From Nocardioides oleivorans (GTDB taxonomy: Bacteria; Actinomycetota; Actinomycetes; Propionibacteriales; Nocardioidaceae), in assembly GCF_004137255.1 (NCBI RefSeq), contig NZ_SDWT01000001.1, positions 2,170,001 to 2,234,000 of the forward strand: a stretch of DNA of 64,000 nucleotides. The letters run 5' to 3'. Positions within the stretch are counted from its first letter, which is position 1; every line of letters starts with the position of its first letter. Below the pieces are notes generated by a model. It did not search any database and was not told the DNA's origin. It saw nothing but the letters and a program-made list of their open reading frames with translations. Position numbers and translations under genes: made by a program. This document shows positions 53,440 through 62,922 of this stretch, one piece after another.

Positions 53440-54358
53440 ATGGACAATGTGCCCATGCCCCAGCCGATCGTCGCCCTCGTCGGGGCCACGGCGTCGGGCA
53501 AGACCGGGCTCTCCCTCGACCTCGCCGAGCGGCTCGGCGGCGAGGTGGTCAACACCGACGCGATGCAGGTTTACCGCGGCATGGACGTCGGCACCGCGAA
53601 GCTCCCCGCCTCCGAGCGCCGCGGCATCCCGCACCACCTGCTCGACCTCCTGGAGGTCACCGAGCCGTCCACGGTCGCCGAGTTCCAGGGCCTCGCCCGC
53701 GGGGTGATCGCGGGCATCCGTGAGCGCGACCGCGTGCCGGTCCTCGTCGGCGGATCCGCCCTCTACACCCGCGCGATCGTCGACCGCTTCGAGTTCCCCG
53801 GCACCGACGAGTCGCTGCGCGCCGAGCTCGAGGCCGAGCTCGAGGAGGTCGGCGGCCACGCCCTGCACGAGCGCCTGCGGGGCCTCGACCCCGAGGCGGC
53901 CGCGGCGATCCTGCCCGACAACGGGCGCCGCGTCGTACGAGCACTGGAGGTCGTGGCCCTCACCGGCCGGCCCTACAGCGCGAGCCTCCCGCAGCTGGAG
54001 TACGCCGACCCGCTGACCGTGCAGGTCGGTGTCGACATCGACCGGCCGACCCTCGACGCGCGCATCGAGCAGCGGGTCGAGGAGATGTTCGCGGGCGGGC
54101 TCGTCGAGGAGGTGGAGGCCCTGGTGGCCAGGGGGCTCCAGAACGGCCGCACCGCGCACCGGGCGATCGGCTACCGCGAGGTGCTCGCCCACCTCGCCGG
54201 CGACCGGTCGCTGGCCGAGGCGATCGAGCAGACCAAGGCCGCGACCCGCCGCTTCGCGCGCCGCCAGGACTCCTGGTTCCGCAAGGACCCGCGCATCGTC
54301 TGGGTGGCCCACGACGACCCCGACCGCGTGGCGAGGGCGGTCGAGGCGGTCGCGGGGC

Positions 54359-54378
<20 letters not shown>
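53440..54378 (+). CDS. miaA: tRNA dimethylallyltransferase MiaA
   Basis: Adds the dimethylallyl group to A37 of tRNAs reading UNN codons, using DMAPP. The 312-residue protein has the P-loop GATASGKTGLSLDLAERL, the substrate Asp in NTDAMQVYRGMDVGTAK, and the later VPVLVGGSALYTRAI. An in-frame ATG at 53455 (MPQPIVALVGAT) may be the true start, since relatives begin close to the P-loop. The 3' end overlaps the convergent oxidoreductase gene by 20 nt. It works before MiaB. Confidence 0.94.
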
Positions 54379-54985
<607 letters not shown>

Positions 54986-55003
54986 GGGAGAGCTCCGTTC
55001 GCG

Positions 55004-55040
55004 AGAATCTGGACAGTGACAAGAATCTGGACAACGTCCA
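55004..55040. promoter_or_regulatory. Probable TetR operator region
   Basis: AGAATCTGGACA occurs twice as a direct repeat (55004-55015 and 55022-55033, period 18). The second copy continues into the inverted repeat TGGAC-AAC-GTCCA (55028-55040). The elements fill the gap between the divergent oxidoreductase and TetR genes and lie 12 nt from the TetR start. Confidence 0.65.
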
Positions 55041-55052
55041 CATTGGAGTAGG

Positions 55053-55637
55053 ATGTTGCTCATGTCAAGATCTGCGAGCGGCTACCACCACGGCAATCTC
55101 CAGGCCGCCCTCGAGGACGCAGCCCTCGACCTGCTCGAGACCACCTCCGCGGCGAAGATCAGCCTGCGCGAGGTCGCGCGTCGTGCCGGCGTCAGCCACA
55201 ACGCGCCCTACCACCACTTCGGCGACCGGGCCGCGCTCCTCGGTGCCCTCGGCGTGCGGGGGATGGCGGACCTGCTCGCGGCCCAGGAGGCGGCGGCCGA
55301 GGCCGCCGACGGGACCGTGGCGAAGGTCCGGGCCCTGGGGCTGGCCTACGTGCGCTACGCCGCTGCGCACCCGCAGGGCTTCGCGCTCGTCTTCGATCCG
55401 GACTACTGCGGGGTCGACGACCCGTCCTCGGACATGGCCGCCCTGATCGCCCGCAACGAGCAGCTGCTGGGCGGGCTGGTCACCCAGCTCGTCACGGAGC
55501 CGGGCTTCGAGGGGCGGGACCCGATGGCGCTGTCGGCGGCGCTCTGGTCGACGGTCCACGGGATGGCGCAGCTCATCACCCTCGGCCACCTCCCGCTCGA
55601 GGCGGCCGAGCCCGCCATCCACGCCCTGGTCCGGTAG
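55053..55637 (+). CDS. TetR/AcrR family transcriptional regulator
   Basis: A 194-residue TetR regulator with an N-terminal helix-turn-helix (ALEDAALDLLETTSAAKISL, then EVARRAGVSHNAPYHHFGDR) and a helical ligand domain of the TetR_C_33 style (LAYVRYAAAHPQGFALVFDPD). The ATG at 55053 is preceded by GGAG; an in-frame ATG at 55062 is also possible. It probably represses the divergent quinone reductase and responds to an electrophile or quinone. Confidence 0.9.
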   Translation: MLLMSRSASGYHHGNLQAALEDAALDLLETTSAAKISLREVARRAGVSHNAPYHHFGDRAALLGALGVRGMADLLAAQEAAAEAADGTVAKVRALGLAYVRYAAAHPQGFALVFDPDYCGVDDPSSDMAALIARNEQLLGGLVTQLVTEPGFEGRDPMALSAALWSTVHGMAQLITLGHLPLEAAEPAIHALVR

Positions 55638-55689
55638 CCGAGCAATTTCAATCAAGCGCGCGAGGGCCGATCGCTGCGACGCTGGCCGC

Positions 55690-56211
55690 ATGGCGACCAT
55701 CTACTACACCGCAAGCTCCCTCGACGGCTTCATCGCGACCCCGGACCACTCCCTCGACTGGCTGCTCTCGCGCGACATCGACGAGGCCGGACCGATGCAC
55801 TACGCCACGTTCCGCAAGCAGATCGGGGCGAGCATCATGGGCGCGACGACCTGCCAGTGGGTCCTCGACCACGACGACAGCGACCAGCCCTGGGGCACGC
55901 TGCCCAACTTCGTGATGACGCACCGCGACTTCGCACCCCTGGCCGGTACGACGTTCACGGACGCGCCGATCGCCGAGGTCCACGCGCAGGCGGTCGAGGT
56001 CGCGGGGGACGAGGACGTGTGGCTCGTGGGCGGCGGCGAGCTGGTCGGCCAGTTCGCCGACCTCGGCCTGCTCGACGAGGTGTGGGTCCAGTACGCCCCC
56101 TGCACCCTCGGCGCCGGCGCGCCGGTGCTGCCGCGCGCCATCGACCTGCGCCTCGAGGAGGTCGCCCGCAACCGCGACTTCATGTGCGGTCGCTACACGG
56201 TCGTGCGCTGA
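55690..56211 (+). CDS. Dihydrofolate reductase family protein (RibD C-terminal-like)
   Basis: A 173-residue reductase fold starting MATIYYTASSLDGFIATPDH, typical of the RibD C-terminal/DHFR-like family. It has SIMGATTCQWVLDHD and the NADPH-binding VWLVGGGELVGQFADLGLLDE. It is unlikely to be the housekeeping DHFR; it may reduce a flavin- or pterin-like substrate. Single gene between the TetR and gamma-glutamyltransferase genes. Confidence 0.9.
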   Translation: MATIYYTASSLDGFIATPDHSLDWLLSRDIDEAGPMHYATFRKQIGASIMGATTCQWVLDHDDSDQPWGTLPNFVMTHRDFAPLAGTTFTDAPIAEVHAQAVEVAGDEDVWLVGGGELVGQFADLGLLDEVWVQYAPCTLGAGAPVLPRAIDLRLEEVARNRDFMCGRYTVVR

Positions 56212-56291
56212 GACACCTCCCGACGGTCGTGGACAGCGGGGCCCGCGGGCGGCAGGGTGGACGGACCCCATCGTTCTCGGGAGGACCGAAC

Positions 56292-58145
56292 ATGCAGCTC
56301 CGCACCCCCATCGCCGCACTCGCCGTCACCGGTGTCCTCGCCGGCCTCGTCGTCGCCACCCCGACCGCGGCCAGCCCCGGAGCCGGGGCAGCCGCGAACG
56401 CCGCCGACACGGTCGCCCGGCCGACGGCCAAGAAGCCGACCGCCATCGGCAAGGGCGGCGCGGTCACCACCGTCGACCCCGAGGCGACGGCCGCCGGGCT
56501 CAACGTGCTCAAGGCCGGCGGCAACGCGGTCGACGCTGCCGTGGCAGCGGCCGCGACGCTCGGCGTCACCGAGCCCTACAGCGCGGGCATCGGCGGCGGC
56601 GGCTACTTCGTCTACTACAACGCCAAGTCCGGCAAGGTCCGCACGCTCGACGGCCGCGAGACCGCGCCGAACAAGATGCCGCAGGACGCGTTCATCGACC
56701 CCGCCACCGGGGCGCCGTACACCTTCACCCCCGACCTGGTCACCAGCGGCGTGAGCGTCGGCACCCCCGGAACGCTCGCCACCTGGGACAAGGCGCTGGC
56801 CAACTGGGGCACCCTCTCGCTCGGCGACGCCCTCGCCCCGGCGACCAAGGTCGCGCGGCGCGGCTTCAAGGTCGACCCGACCTTCCGCCAGCAGACGCTC
56901 GACAACCTCGTGCGCTTCATGGCCTTCCCCGACACCAAGAAGCTGTTCCTCCCGAAGGGCGACGCGCCCAAGGTCGGCTCGATCTTCCGCAACCCCGAGC
57001 TCGCCGACACCTACGACCTGATCGCCGACAAGGGCATCTCCACCTTCTACCGCGGCCCGCTCGCCCGGCTGATGTCCGACGTGGTGCGCAAGCCGCGCAC
57101 CTCGAAGAAGACGAAGCTGCCGGTGCCGAAGGGCTACCTCACGCCGCGCGACCTGCGTGACTACAAGGTCCGCTCTCAGAAGGCCACGAGGTCGACCTAC
57201 CGCGGGCACGACGTCTACGGCATGGCCCCGTCGTCGTCGGGCGGCACGACCATCGGCGAGGCGCTCGACATCCTCGAGCGCTACAACCTCTCCGCGATGA
57301 CGACCGAGGCCGCGCTGCACCACTACCTCGAGGCCAGCGCGCTCGCCTTCGCCGACCGCGGGAAGTACGTCGGCGACCCCGCCTACGTCGACGTCCCGGT
57401 GAAGCGGCTGCTCGACAAGAAGTACGCCGCCGAGCGCGCGTGCTCGCTCGACCAGACCAGGGCGGCGACCAAGCCCGTCGCTGCGGGTGACGTGACGTCG
57501 TACGACGGCATCTGTGGCACCACGCCCAAGCAGGGTGTCGTCGACCAGGACACCGAGAACATCTCGACGACCAACCTCACCGTCGCCGACAAGTGGGGCA
57601 ACGTCGTGGAGTACACCCTCACGATCGAGCAGACCGGCGGTTCGGGCATCACCGTCCCCGGCCACGGCTTCCTGCTCAACAACGAGCTGACTGACTTCTC
57701 GACGGTGTACGACGCCGCCGACCCGAACCGGATCCAGCCGGGCAAGCGCCCGCGCAGCTCCATGTCGCCCACGATCATCCTCAAGGACGGCAAGCCGTTC
57801 CTCGCCCTGGGCTCGCCCGGCGGCTCCACGATCATCACGACCGTGCTGCAGATGATCGTGAACCGGATCGACCTCGGCATGACGATCGAGGAGGCCATCG
57901 CCGCGCCCCGGGCGAGCCAGCGCAACACGGCGAGCGTCACCGCGGAGCCGGCCTTCATCGACGCCTACGGTGCCGCGCTCACCGCGCTGGGCCACACCCT
58001 CGCCCCGGCCGGTGACGCCTTCACCAGCGCCGCGGAGATCGGGGCGGCCACGGCGATCGAGTTCGGGCCGAAGTCGCTGCTGACCGCGGTCGCCGAGCCG
58101 AGCCGACGCGGCAAGGGCTCGGCCGCGGTGGTCGACAAGAAGTGA
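56292..58145 (+). CDS. Gamma-glutamyltransferase
   Basis: A 617-residue secreted enzyme that cleaves gamma-glutamyl compounds such as glutathione-like thiols. An N-terminal signal (IAALAVTGVLAGLVVATPTA) is present. The precursor should cut itself before Thr426 in ISTTNLTVADKWGN, the nucleophile of the mature small subunit. Other family features are GGNAVDAAVAAAATLGVTEP, the oxyanion-type GIGGGGYFVYY and RPRSSMSPTIILKDGKP. The ATG at 56292 has GGGAGG 7 nt upstream; the longer in-frame reading is not supported. Confidence 0.93.
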   Translation: MQLRTPIAALAVTGVLAGLVVATPTAASPGAGAAANAADTVARPTAKKPTAIGKGGAVTTVDPEATAAGLNVLKAGGNAVDAAVAAAATLGVTEPYSAGIGGGGYFVYYNAKSGKVRTLDGRETAPNKMPQDAFIDPATGAPYTFTPDLVTSGVSVGTPGTLATWDKALANWGTLSLGDALAPATKVARRGFKVDPTFRQQTLDNLVRFMAFPDTKKLFLPKGDAPKVGSIFRNPELADTYDLIADKGISTFYRGPLARLMSDVVRKPRTSKKTKLPVPKGYLTPRDLRDYKVRSQKATRSTYRGHDVYGMAPSSSGGTTIGEALDILERYNLSAMTTEAALHHYLEASALAFADRGKYVGDPAYVDVPVKRLLDKKYAAERACSLDQTRAATKPVAAGDVTSYDGICGTTPKQGVVDQDTENISTTNLTVADKWGNVVEYTLTIEQTGGSGITVPGHGFLLNNELTDFSTVYDAADPNRIQPGKRPRSSMSPTIILKDGKPFLALGSPGGSTIITTVLQMIVNRIDLGMTIEEAIAAPRASQRNTASVTAEPAFIDAYGAALTALGHTLAPAGDAFTSAAEIGAATAIEFGPKSLLTAVAEPSRRGKGSAAVVDKK

Positions 58146-58173
58146 CCACCCGCGCGCCTGCCACACTGGAGGC

Positions 58174-58965
58174 GTGAGCTATCCCTTCCTCAAGGGCCAC
58201 GGCACCGAGAACGACTTCGTGGTCCTGCCCGACCCCGACGGCACGGTCCACGGCGACCTGCCGGCGGAGCGGGTGCGCGCGCTGTGCGACCGGCGGGCCG
58301 GGATCGGCGCCGACGGCGTGCTGCGCGCCGTGCGGGCGGGCGACGGGGACGGCTGGTTCATGGACTACCGCAACTCCGACGGCTCCGTCAGCGAGATGTG
58401 CGGCAACGGCATCAGGGTCTTCGCGCGCTACCTCCACGACCACCAGGGCGAGTCGTTCCCGATGCGGATCGGCACGCGTGACGGCGTGAAGGTCCTCGAC
58501 CGCGCCGGTCAGGAGCTCACCGCCGACATGGGTACGCCGCAGGTGCTGGGGGAGACGAAGGTGTCGGTCGACGGCCGGGGCTGGGCCGCGCTGCACGTGT
58601 CGATGGGCAACCCGCACGCCGTGGCGTTCGTCGACGACCTCGACGACGCCGGCCACCTGCTCGAGGCGCCGGAGCACGACCCGGCGGTCTACCCCGACGG
58701 GGTCAACGTCGAGTTCGTCGTGCGCCGCGGCGAGCACCACGTCGCGATGCGCGTGCACGAGCGAGGGGCCGGCGAGACCCGCTCCTGCGGCACGGGCGCA
58801 TGCGCGGTGGCGGTCGCGACCGCCCTCGCCGACGGCGCCCCGCGCGGGACCGCGTACCGCGTCGACGTGCCCGGCGGCACCCTCCACGTCACCTGGACCG
58901 ACGACGACCGGATCCTGATGACCGGGCCGGCCGTCCTCGTGGCCCAGGGGCAGACCGACCTCTGA
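58174..58965 (+). CDS. dapF: Diaminopimelate epimerase DapF
   Basis: Epimerises LL- to meso-diaminopimelate for lysine and peptidoglycan synthesis, without cofactor. The 263-residue protein has both catalytic Cys motifs (SEMCGNGIR and RSCGTGACAVAVA), the start KGHGTENDFVVLPD and the GNPHAV motif. The GTG at 58174 is preceded by CTGGAGG. In other actinobacteria miaA, dapF and hflX lie close together, as here. Confidence 0.96.
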   Translation: MSYPFLKGHGTENDFVVLPDPDGTVHGDLPAERVRALCDRRAGIGADGVLRAVRAGDGDGWFMDYRNSDGSVSEMCGNGIRVFARYLHDHQGESFPMRIGTRDGVKVLDRAGQELTADMGTPQVLGETKVSVDGRGWAALHVSMGNPHAVAFVDDLDDAGHLLEAPEHDPAVYPDGVNVEFVVRRGEHHVAMRVHERGAGETRSCGTGACAVAVATALADGAPRGTAYRVDVPGGTLHVTWTDDDRILMTGPAVLVAQGQTDL

Positions 58966-59030
58966 GGCGGGTGCGCCTGCGGCAGCAGTCGCCGTACGGT
59001 TGCGCACCCGGCTCATCTACGCTCCCCAGC

Positions 59031-59807
59031 ATGGACATCACCGGATCGACCGCCATCGTCACCGGCGGCGCGAGCGGCATCGGCGCCGCGGTCGCGCGCG
59101 CCCTCGCAGCCAAGGGCGCCGTGGTCGTCGTCGCCGACCTCAACGCCGAGAAGGGCGAGGCCCTGGCGGCCGAGATCGGCGGCGTGTTCGCCTCGGTCGA
59201 CGTGACCAGGACCGAGCAGGTCGCCGCCGCCGTGGAGGCCGCTGCCGAGATCGCGCCGCTGCGCGCCTGCGTGAACTCCGCCGGCATCGGCTGGGCCCAG
59301 CGCACCATCGGTCGCGACGGCCTCCTGGAGCAGGCCCACGACCTCGACGCCTTCCGCAAGGTCGTCGAGATCAACCTGATCGGCACCTTCGACATGACGC
59401 GCCAGGCCGCAACGGTGATGAGCCGCAACGAGCCGGACGCCGACGGCCAGCGCGGCGCGATCGTCAACCTCGCCTCGGTCGCCGCCTTCGACGGCCAGAT
59501 CGGCCAGGCGTCCTACTCCGCCTCCAAGGGAGGGGTCGTCGGCATGACCCTCCCGGTCGCCCGCGACCTGTCCGCGGCCGGCATCCGGCTCAACACGGTC
59601 GCGCCGGGCCTGATCGACACCCCGATCTACGACGCGTTCCCCGATCCCGACGAGTTCAAGGCCAACCTCGGTGCCAACGTGCTCTTCCCCAAGCGCCTCG
59701 GCCACGCCGCCGAGCTCGCGAGCATGGTCGTGGAGTGCCTGACGAACTCCTACATGAACGGCGAGACGATCCGCGTCGACGGCGGCATCCGGATGCCTCC
59801 CAAGTGA
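59031..59807 (+). CDS. SDR family oxidoreductase (type II 3-hydroxyacyl-CoA dehydrogenase-like)
   Basis: A 258-residue short-chain dehydrogenase resembling the mitochondrial-type HSD10 family of 3-hydroxyacyl-CoA dehydrogenases. TGGASGIG is at residues about 11-18, NSAGIG and the SYSASKGGVVGM (Tyr, Lys) motif follow, and the TVAPGLIDTPIYDAFP loop resembles that family. The ATG at 59031 follows TACGCT (59018-59023) by 7 nt, suggesting leaderless translation. It lies between dapF and the TSP3 genes. Confidence 0.9.
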   Translation: MDITGSTAIVTGGASGIGAAVARALAAKGAVVVVADLNAEKGEALAAEIGGVFASVDVTRTEQVAAAVEAAAEIAPLRACVNSAGIGWAQRTIGRDGLLEQAHDLDAFRKVVEINLIGTFDMTRQAATVMSRNEPDADGQRGAIVNLASVAAFDGQIGQASYSASKGGVVGMTLPVARDLSAAGIRLNTVAPGLIDTPIYDAFPDPDEFKANLGANVLFPKRLGHAAELASMVVECLTNSYMNGETIRVDGGIRMPPK

Positions 59808-59848
59808 GCTGACGTTTCACCCGGCACCGGCGGGGTAGTCCACCTGTC

Positions 59849-60850
59849 ATGGGGACGACGACGCGAGCGGGTGCCGTGCTGGTGCTGCTGGGCGCGGGCC
59901 TCGTGTCGGCCGTCACGGCCGGCCCGTCGGCGTACGCCGCCGCGGTGCCGTGCACGCAGACCTTCGTGTCGACCTCCGGCGGTGGAGGGCAGGAGCAGGT
60001 CTTCACGGTCGACGTCCCGCGTGGCACGTGGACCGGTCCCGATGCGCGGGTGACCGACGTCGACGTCAGGATCTACGGGCAGTCCTACGACGCCAACGGC
60101 CCGGTCACGATCACCCTGTCCCACCTCGCCCGAGGTGACCTCTTCCGCTCGGGCTTCGGGTCGGGGGGCTCGTACGCGACCTACGACCTGACGTTCGACG
60201 ACGAGGCCCCGGCCCCACCCGAGCTGGACCAGACGACCGGGTCGGTGCGGCCGCGGACCCCGCTCGCCGTGCACGACCAGCTGCCCGCGCGCGGTGCCTG
60301 GCAGGTGGAGGTCACGCAGACGGCGACTCCCGGCTTCCGCGCGCACGGCGTCGAGCTGCGCATCACCACTGCCGACTGCGACTCCGACGGCGACGGGGTC
60401 GTCGAGGGCGCGGACAACTGCCCGTCGGTCGCGACCACCGACCAGACCGACTGGGACGGTGACGGCGTCGGCAACGCGTGCGACCCGACGCCGGGGACCG
60501 CTCCTGCTCCTCCTCCGCCGCCGGTCACCGAGGTCCCGTCGACGCCCGGGTGCTCCGGGACGTGCGCCTACCCGCGCACCGTCGACCTGTCCCACCGCGC
60601 GAAGCAGGAGCGGCTCCGGGGAGAGGTCGACTCGGTCGCGGTCGGCTGCCGCAGCCAGGTGGCGGTGACCCTCTGGCAGAAGCGCAGGGCGCAGGACCGG
60701 AAGGTGCTCGTCGTCACCACCCGCAGCAACGGGTCGTACGCCACCAAGGCACCGCGCAGGTCGGGTCGCTACTACGCCACTGTCGGGTCCGCCGGCGAGC
60801 CGCTCTGCGGCACCGACCGGTCCCGGAGCGTGCGCGTCAGGGCCCGCTGA
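59849..60850 (+). CDS. Secreted thrombospondin-type-3-repeat protein, paralogue 1
   Basis: A 333-residue secreted protein. Signal peptide (about 1-31, ending AYA). Residues about 35-170 form a beta-rich domain resembling the proprotein-convertase P-domain, including [10 protein letters not shown] and [11 protein letters not shown] calcium-binding TSP3 stretch follows ([33 protein letters not shown]), then a Pro-rich linker and a cysteine-containing C-terminal domain ([13 protein letters not shown]... to the end) shared with the genes at 60891 and 62923. Probably cell-surface or extracellular; function unknown. Together the three form a local family. Confidence 0.75.
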   Translation: MGTTTRAGAVLVLLGAGLVSAVTAGPSAYAAAVPCTQTFVSTSGGGGQEQVFTVDVPRGTWTGPDARVTDVDVRIYGQSYDANGPVTITLSHLARGDLFRSGFGSGGSYATYDLTFDDEAPAPPELDQTTGSVRPRTPLAVHDQLPARGAWQVEVTQTATPGFRAHGVELRITTADCDSDGDGVVEGADNCPSVATTDQTDWDGDGVGNACDPTPGTAPAPPPPPVTEVPSTPGCSGTCAYPRTVDLSHRAKQERLRGEVDSVAVGCRSQVAVTLWQKRRAQDRKVLVVTTRSNGSYATKAPRRSGRYYATVGSAGEPLCGTDRSRSVRVRAR

Positions 60851-60890
60851 GCCACCCGTCCGACCGCCCGGGGCGTCTACGCTGCTCCGC

Positions 60891-61886
60891 ATGGCCGGGG
60901 GACGAGGCACGGCGGTCGCCGTCGCGATGGTGACGGCCGCTGCCACGCTGGCCGGTGCCGGTACGACGGAGCCCGCCCGCGCGGCCGTCCCGTGCGTGCT
61001 GTCGCAGCCGGCCCTCGCCGCTCCGATCGACCTGGCGCCGGGTGAGTCCGTCACCCGCTCGTTCACGCTGCCCGCCCCCGACGGCCGCGGCGACCTCACC
61101 ATCGCGGACCTCGACGTGTCCTTGTCGTTCGTCGACTACGCCGTCGGACCGAACATCCACGTCATCCACGCAGGGGTCGACGTCCAGCTGATGGGCGCCT
61201 ACCCTCCCAGCCCGCCCTCCTCGGCGTACTCCCTGACCTTCGACGACGAGGCGGCTGTGCCGCTGTCCCCGAACTCGCCCGCGGGCGGCCGTTACAAGCC
61301 CCCGCAGGTCGCCGGCTTCCTGCCGCTGTCCGCCTTCGACACCACGCCGGTCCAGGGCGCGTACGCGCTCACGGTGACCAACCCGGACACCTCGACGGCG
61401 GCTGTCCGCCTCCGCGACTGGACGCTGGTCGTCACCCCGAGCACCTGCGACTCCGACGGCGACGGGGTCGACGAGCGGGCTGACAACTGCCCGAGCGCGG
61501 CCAACCCCGACCAGGCCGACTGGGACGCGGACGGGGTCGGCAACGCCTGCGACCCGTCTCCCGGCCCGCCACCCGGGACCCCCGGCTGCAGCCAGGGCTG
61601 CGCCTATCCGCGCACCGTCACGCTCGACCACCAGAGGAAGAAGCACCGCCTCCGGGGCAAGGTCGACTCCGTCGCGGTCGGCTGCCGCAGCCAGGTGTCG
61701 GTGACCATCTGGCACGCGCGGACGAGGAGGGACCGCAAGGTGCTCGTCGTCACCACCCGCGGCAACGGGTCGTACGCCACCCAGGCACCGCGCAGGCCGG
61801 GTCGCTACTACGCCACCGTCGGCTCCGCCGGCGAGCCGCTCTGCGGCGCCGACCGGTCCCGCGCGGTCCGTGTCCGGCGGCGGTGA
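60891..61886 (+). CDS. Secreted thrombospondin-type-3-repeat protein, paralogue 2
   Basis: A 331-residue paralogue of the protein at 59849 with the same order: signal peptide, P-domain-like region (IADLDVSLSFVDYAVG; SLTFDDEAAVPL; PVQGAYALTVTNPD), TSP3 segment ([20 protein letters not shown]) and the C-terminal domain ([49 protein letters not shown]). The C-terminal domain is almost identical to paralogue 1, the rest less so, suggesting duplication with later divergence or conversion. A TACGCT hexamer lies 7 nt before the ATG (leaderless-like). Confidence 0.75.
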   Translation: MAGGRGTAVAVAMVTAAATLAGAGTTEPARAAVPCVLSQPALAAPIDLAPGESVTRSFTLPAPDGRGDLTIADLDVSLSFVDYAVGPNIHVIHAGVDVQLMGAYPPSPPSSAYSLTFDDEAAVPLSPNSPAGGRYKPPQVAGFLPLSAFDTTPVQGAYALTVTNPDTSTAAVRLRDWTLVVTPSTCDSDGDGVDERADNCPSAANPDQADWDADGVGNACDPSPGPPPGTPGCSQGCAYPRTVTLDHQRKKHRLRGKVDSVAVGCRSQVSVTIWHARTRRDRKVLVVTTRGNGSYATQAPRRPGRYYATVGSAGEPLCGADRSRAVRVRRR

Positions 61887-61891
61887 CCCTC

Positions 61892-61917
61892 GCCCCGCTG
61901 GTCTAGCCCGACGGGGC
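61892..61917 (+). terminator. Hairpin after TSP3 paralogue 2
   Basis: GCCCCG (61892-61897) pairs with CGGGGC (61912-61917) over a 14-nt loop, just after the gene. It may be a terminator. Further on, CCGTTATACGAACGG and TGCATG-GT-CATGCA lie in the promoter region of the next gene. Confidence 0.4.
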
Positions 61918-62013
61918 CAGTTCTGCCGATTTCGGCGTGTCCGTTATACGAACGGTGCATGGTCATGCACGTAGGGGAGTGAAGACGACCACATCGGCTC
62001 GGAGAACGGGGGC

Positions 62014-62856
62014 ATGACCACCATGACGCAGTCGCGCGAAGCGACGTTCGACGACGCGGTGCGCGTCCAGGACGCAGACGACGGTGAGCTCGCCTCACTC
62101 GTCCGGCGCTGGATGACGGCCGGTCGTCAGGAGCGCCTGCGTCGTGACAGCGTCCTGCGCGTCGCGCCCCCGGTCGAGGACGTCGAGGACGTCGTCGAGC
62201 CAGCCGTCGAGCCGGCTCCCGTGACGGAGCACGCCGACCCCGTCCTCGAGGAGGGCATCGACACCGCGGCGCCGGTCGCGGAGTCCGCGACGGGTGCGCC
62301 CGCCGCCCCCGCCGCCCCCGCCGCCCCGCCGGCGCTCCAGGCCCCGGCCCCACGCACCCCTCCGCTGCCGCACCGCCCGACCGCGGAGGAGACCGAGCAC
62401 GCCCGCCGGATCGCCGTGCTCATCGACGCCCGCCGCGTCGACGACGACGTCGCCGCGGGCCTCCTGGCCCGCCTCGCCGAGCGCGGCACGGTCAACGTGT
62501 GCCGGGCCTACGCCGACTGGAGCCGCTCGGACCTCGGCGCCTGGGTGGGCCGGATGCGCCGCCAGGGCCTCCACTCCTTCCACCAGTTCGCCGACGACGA
62601 CGAGCAGGCGCTGGTCGCCATGGCGATCGACGCCGTCGACATCGCGCGCGACGCCGCGATCGACGAGTTCGTCATCGTCGGTGACATGACCTCGATGCTC
62701 CCCCTCGTCCACCGCCTGCACGCCGCCGGCGTACGCGTCGTGGTGGTCGGTCCCGGACACACGCCCCACGACGTCCGCGGCGCCTGCGACGAGTTCATCG
62801 ACACGGCGCTGGTCGGCACGCACGAGGTCGCCCCGGTGGGTCGCCACCGCGCCTGA
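62014..62856 (+). CDS. NYN-domain (PIN-like) protein
   Basis: A 280-residue protein. The first 120 residues are acidic and then Ala/Pro-rich and probably disordered. Residues about 128-270 form a NYN/PIN-like nuclease fold: RRIAVLIDARRVDDDVAAGL, CRAYADWSRSDLGAWVGRMR, VAMAIDAVDIARDAAIDEFV, VGDMTSMLPLVHRLH and VRGACDEFID. Candidate acidic residues (ID, AIDAVD, GDMTS) are in the places of the PIN active site, but the usual SD of GDSDF is replaced by MT, so RNase activity is uncertain. It sits between TSP3 genes without obvious functional link. Confidence 0.78.
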   Translation: MTTMTQSREATFDDAVRVQDADDGELASLVRRWMTAGRQERLRRDSVLRVAPPVEDVEDVVEPAVEPAPVTEHADPVLEEGIDTAAPVAESATGAPAAPAAPAAPPALQAPAPRTPPLPHRPTAEETEHARRIAVLIDARRVDDDVAAGLLARLAERGTVNVCRAYADWSRSDLGAWVGRMRRQGLHSFHQFADDDEQALVAMAIDAVDIARDAAIDEFVIVGDMTSMLPLVHRLHAAGVRVVVVGPGHTPHDVRGACDEFIDTALVGTHEVAPVGRHRA

Positions 62857-62922
62857 CGCCGGGCCCGATTCCTTTACCTTCGCGGTGGTTTGACCCCGCC
62901 GGGGTGGGGGAACGGGCCACCC

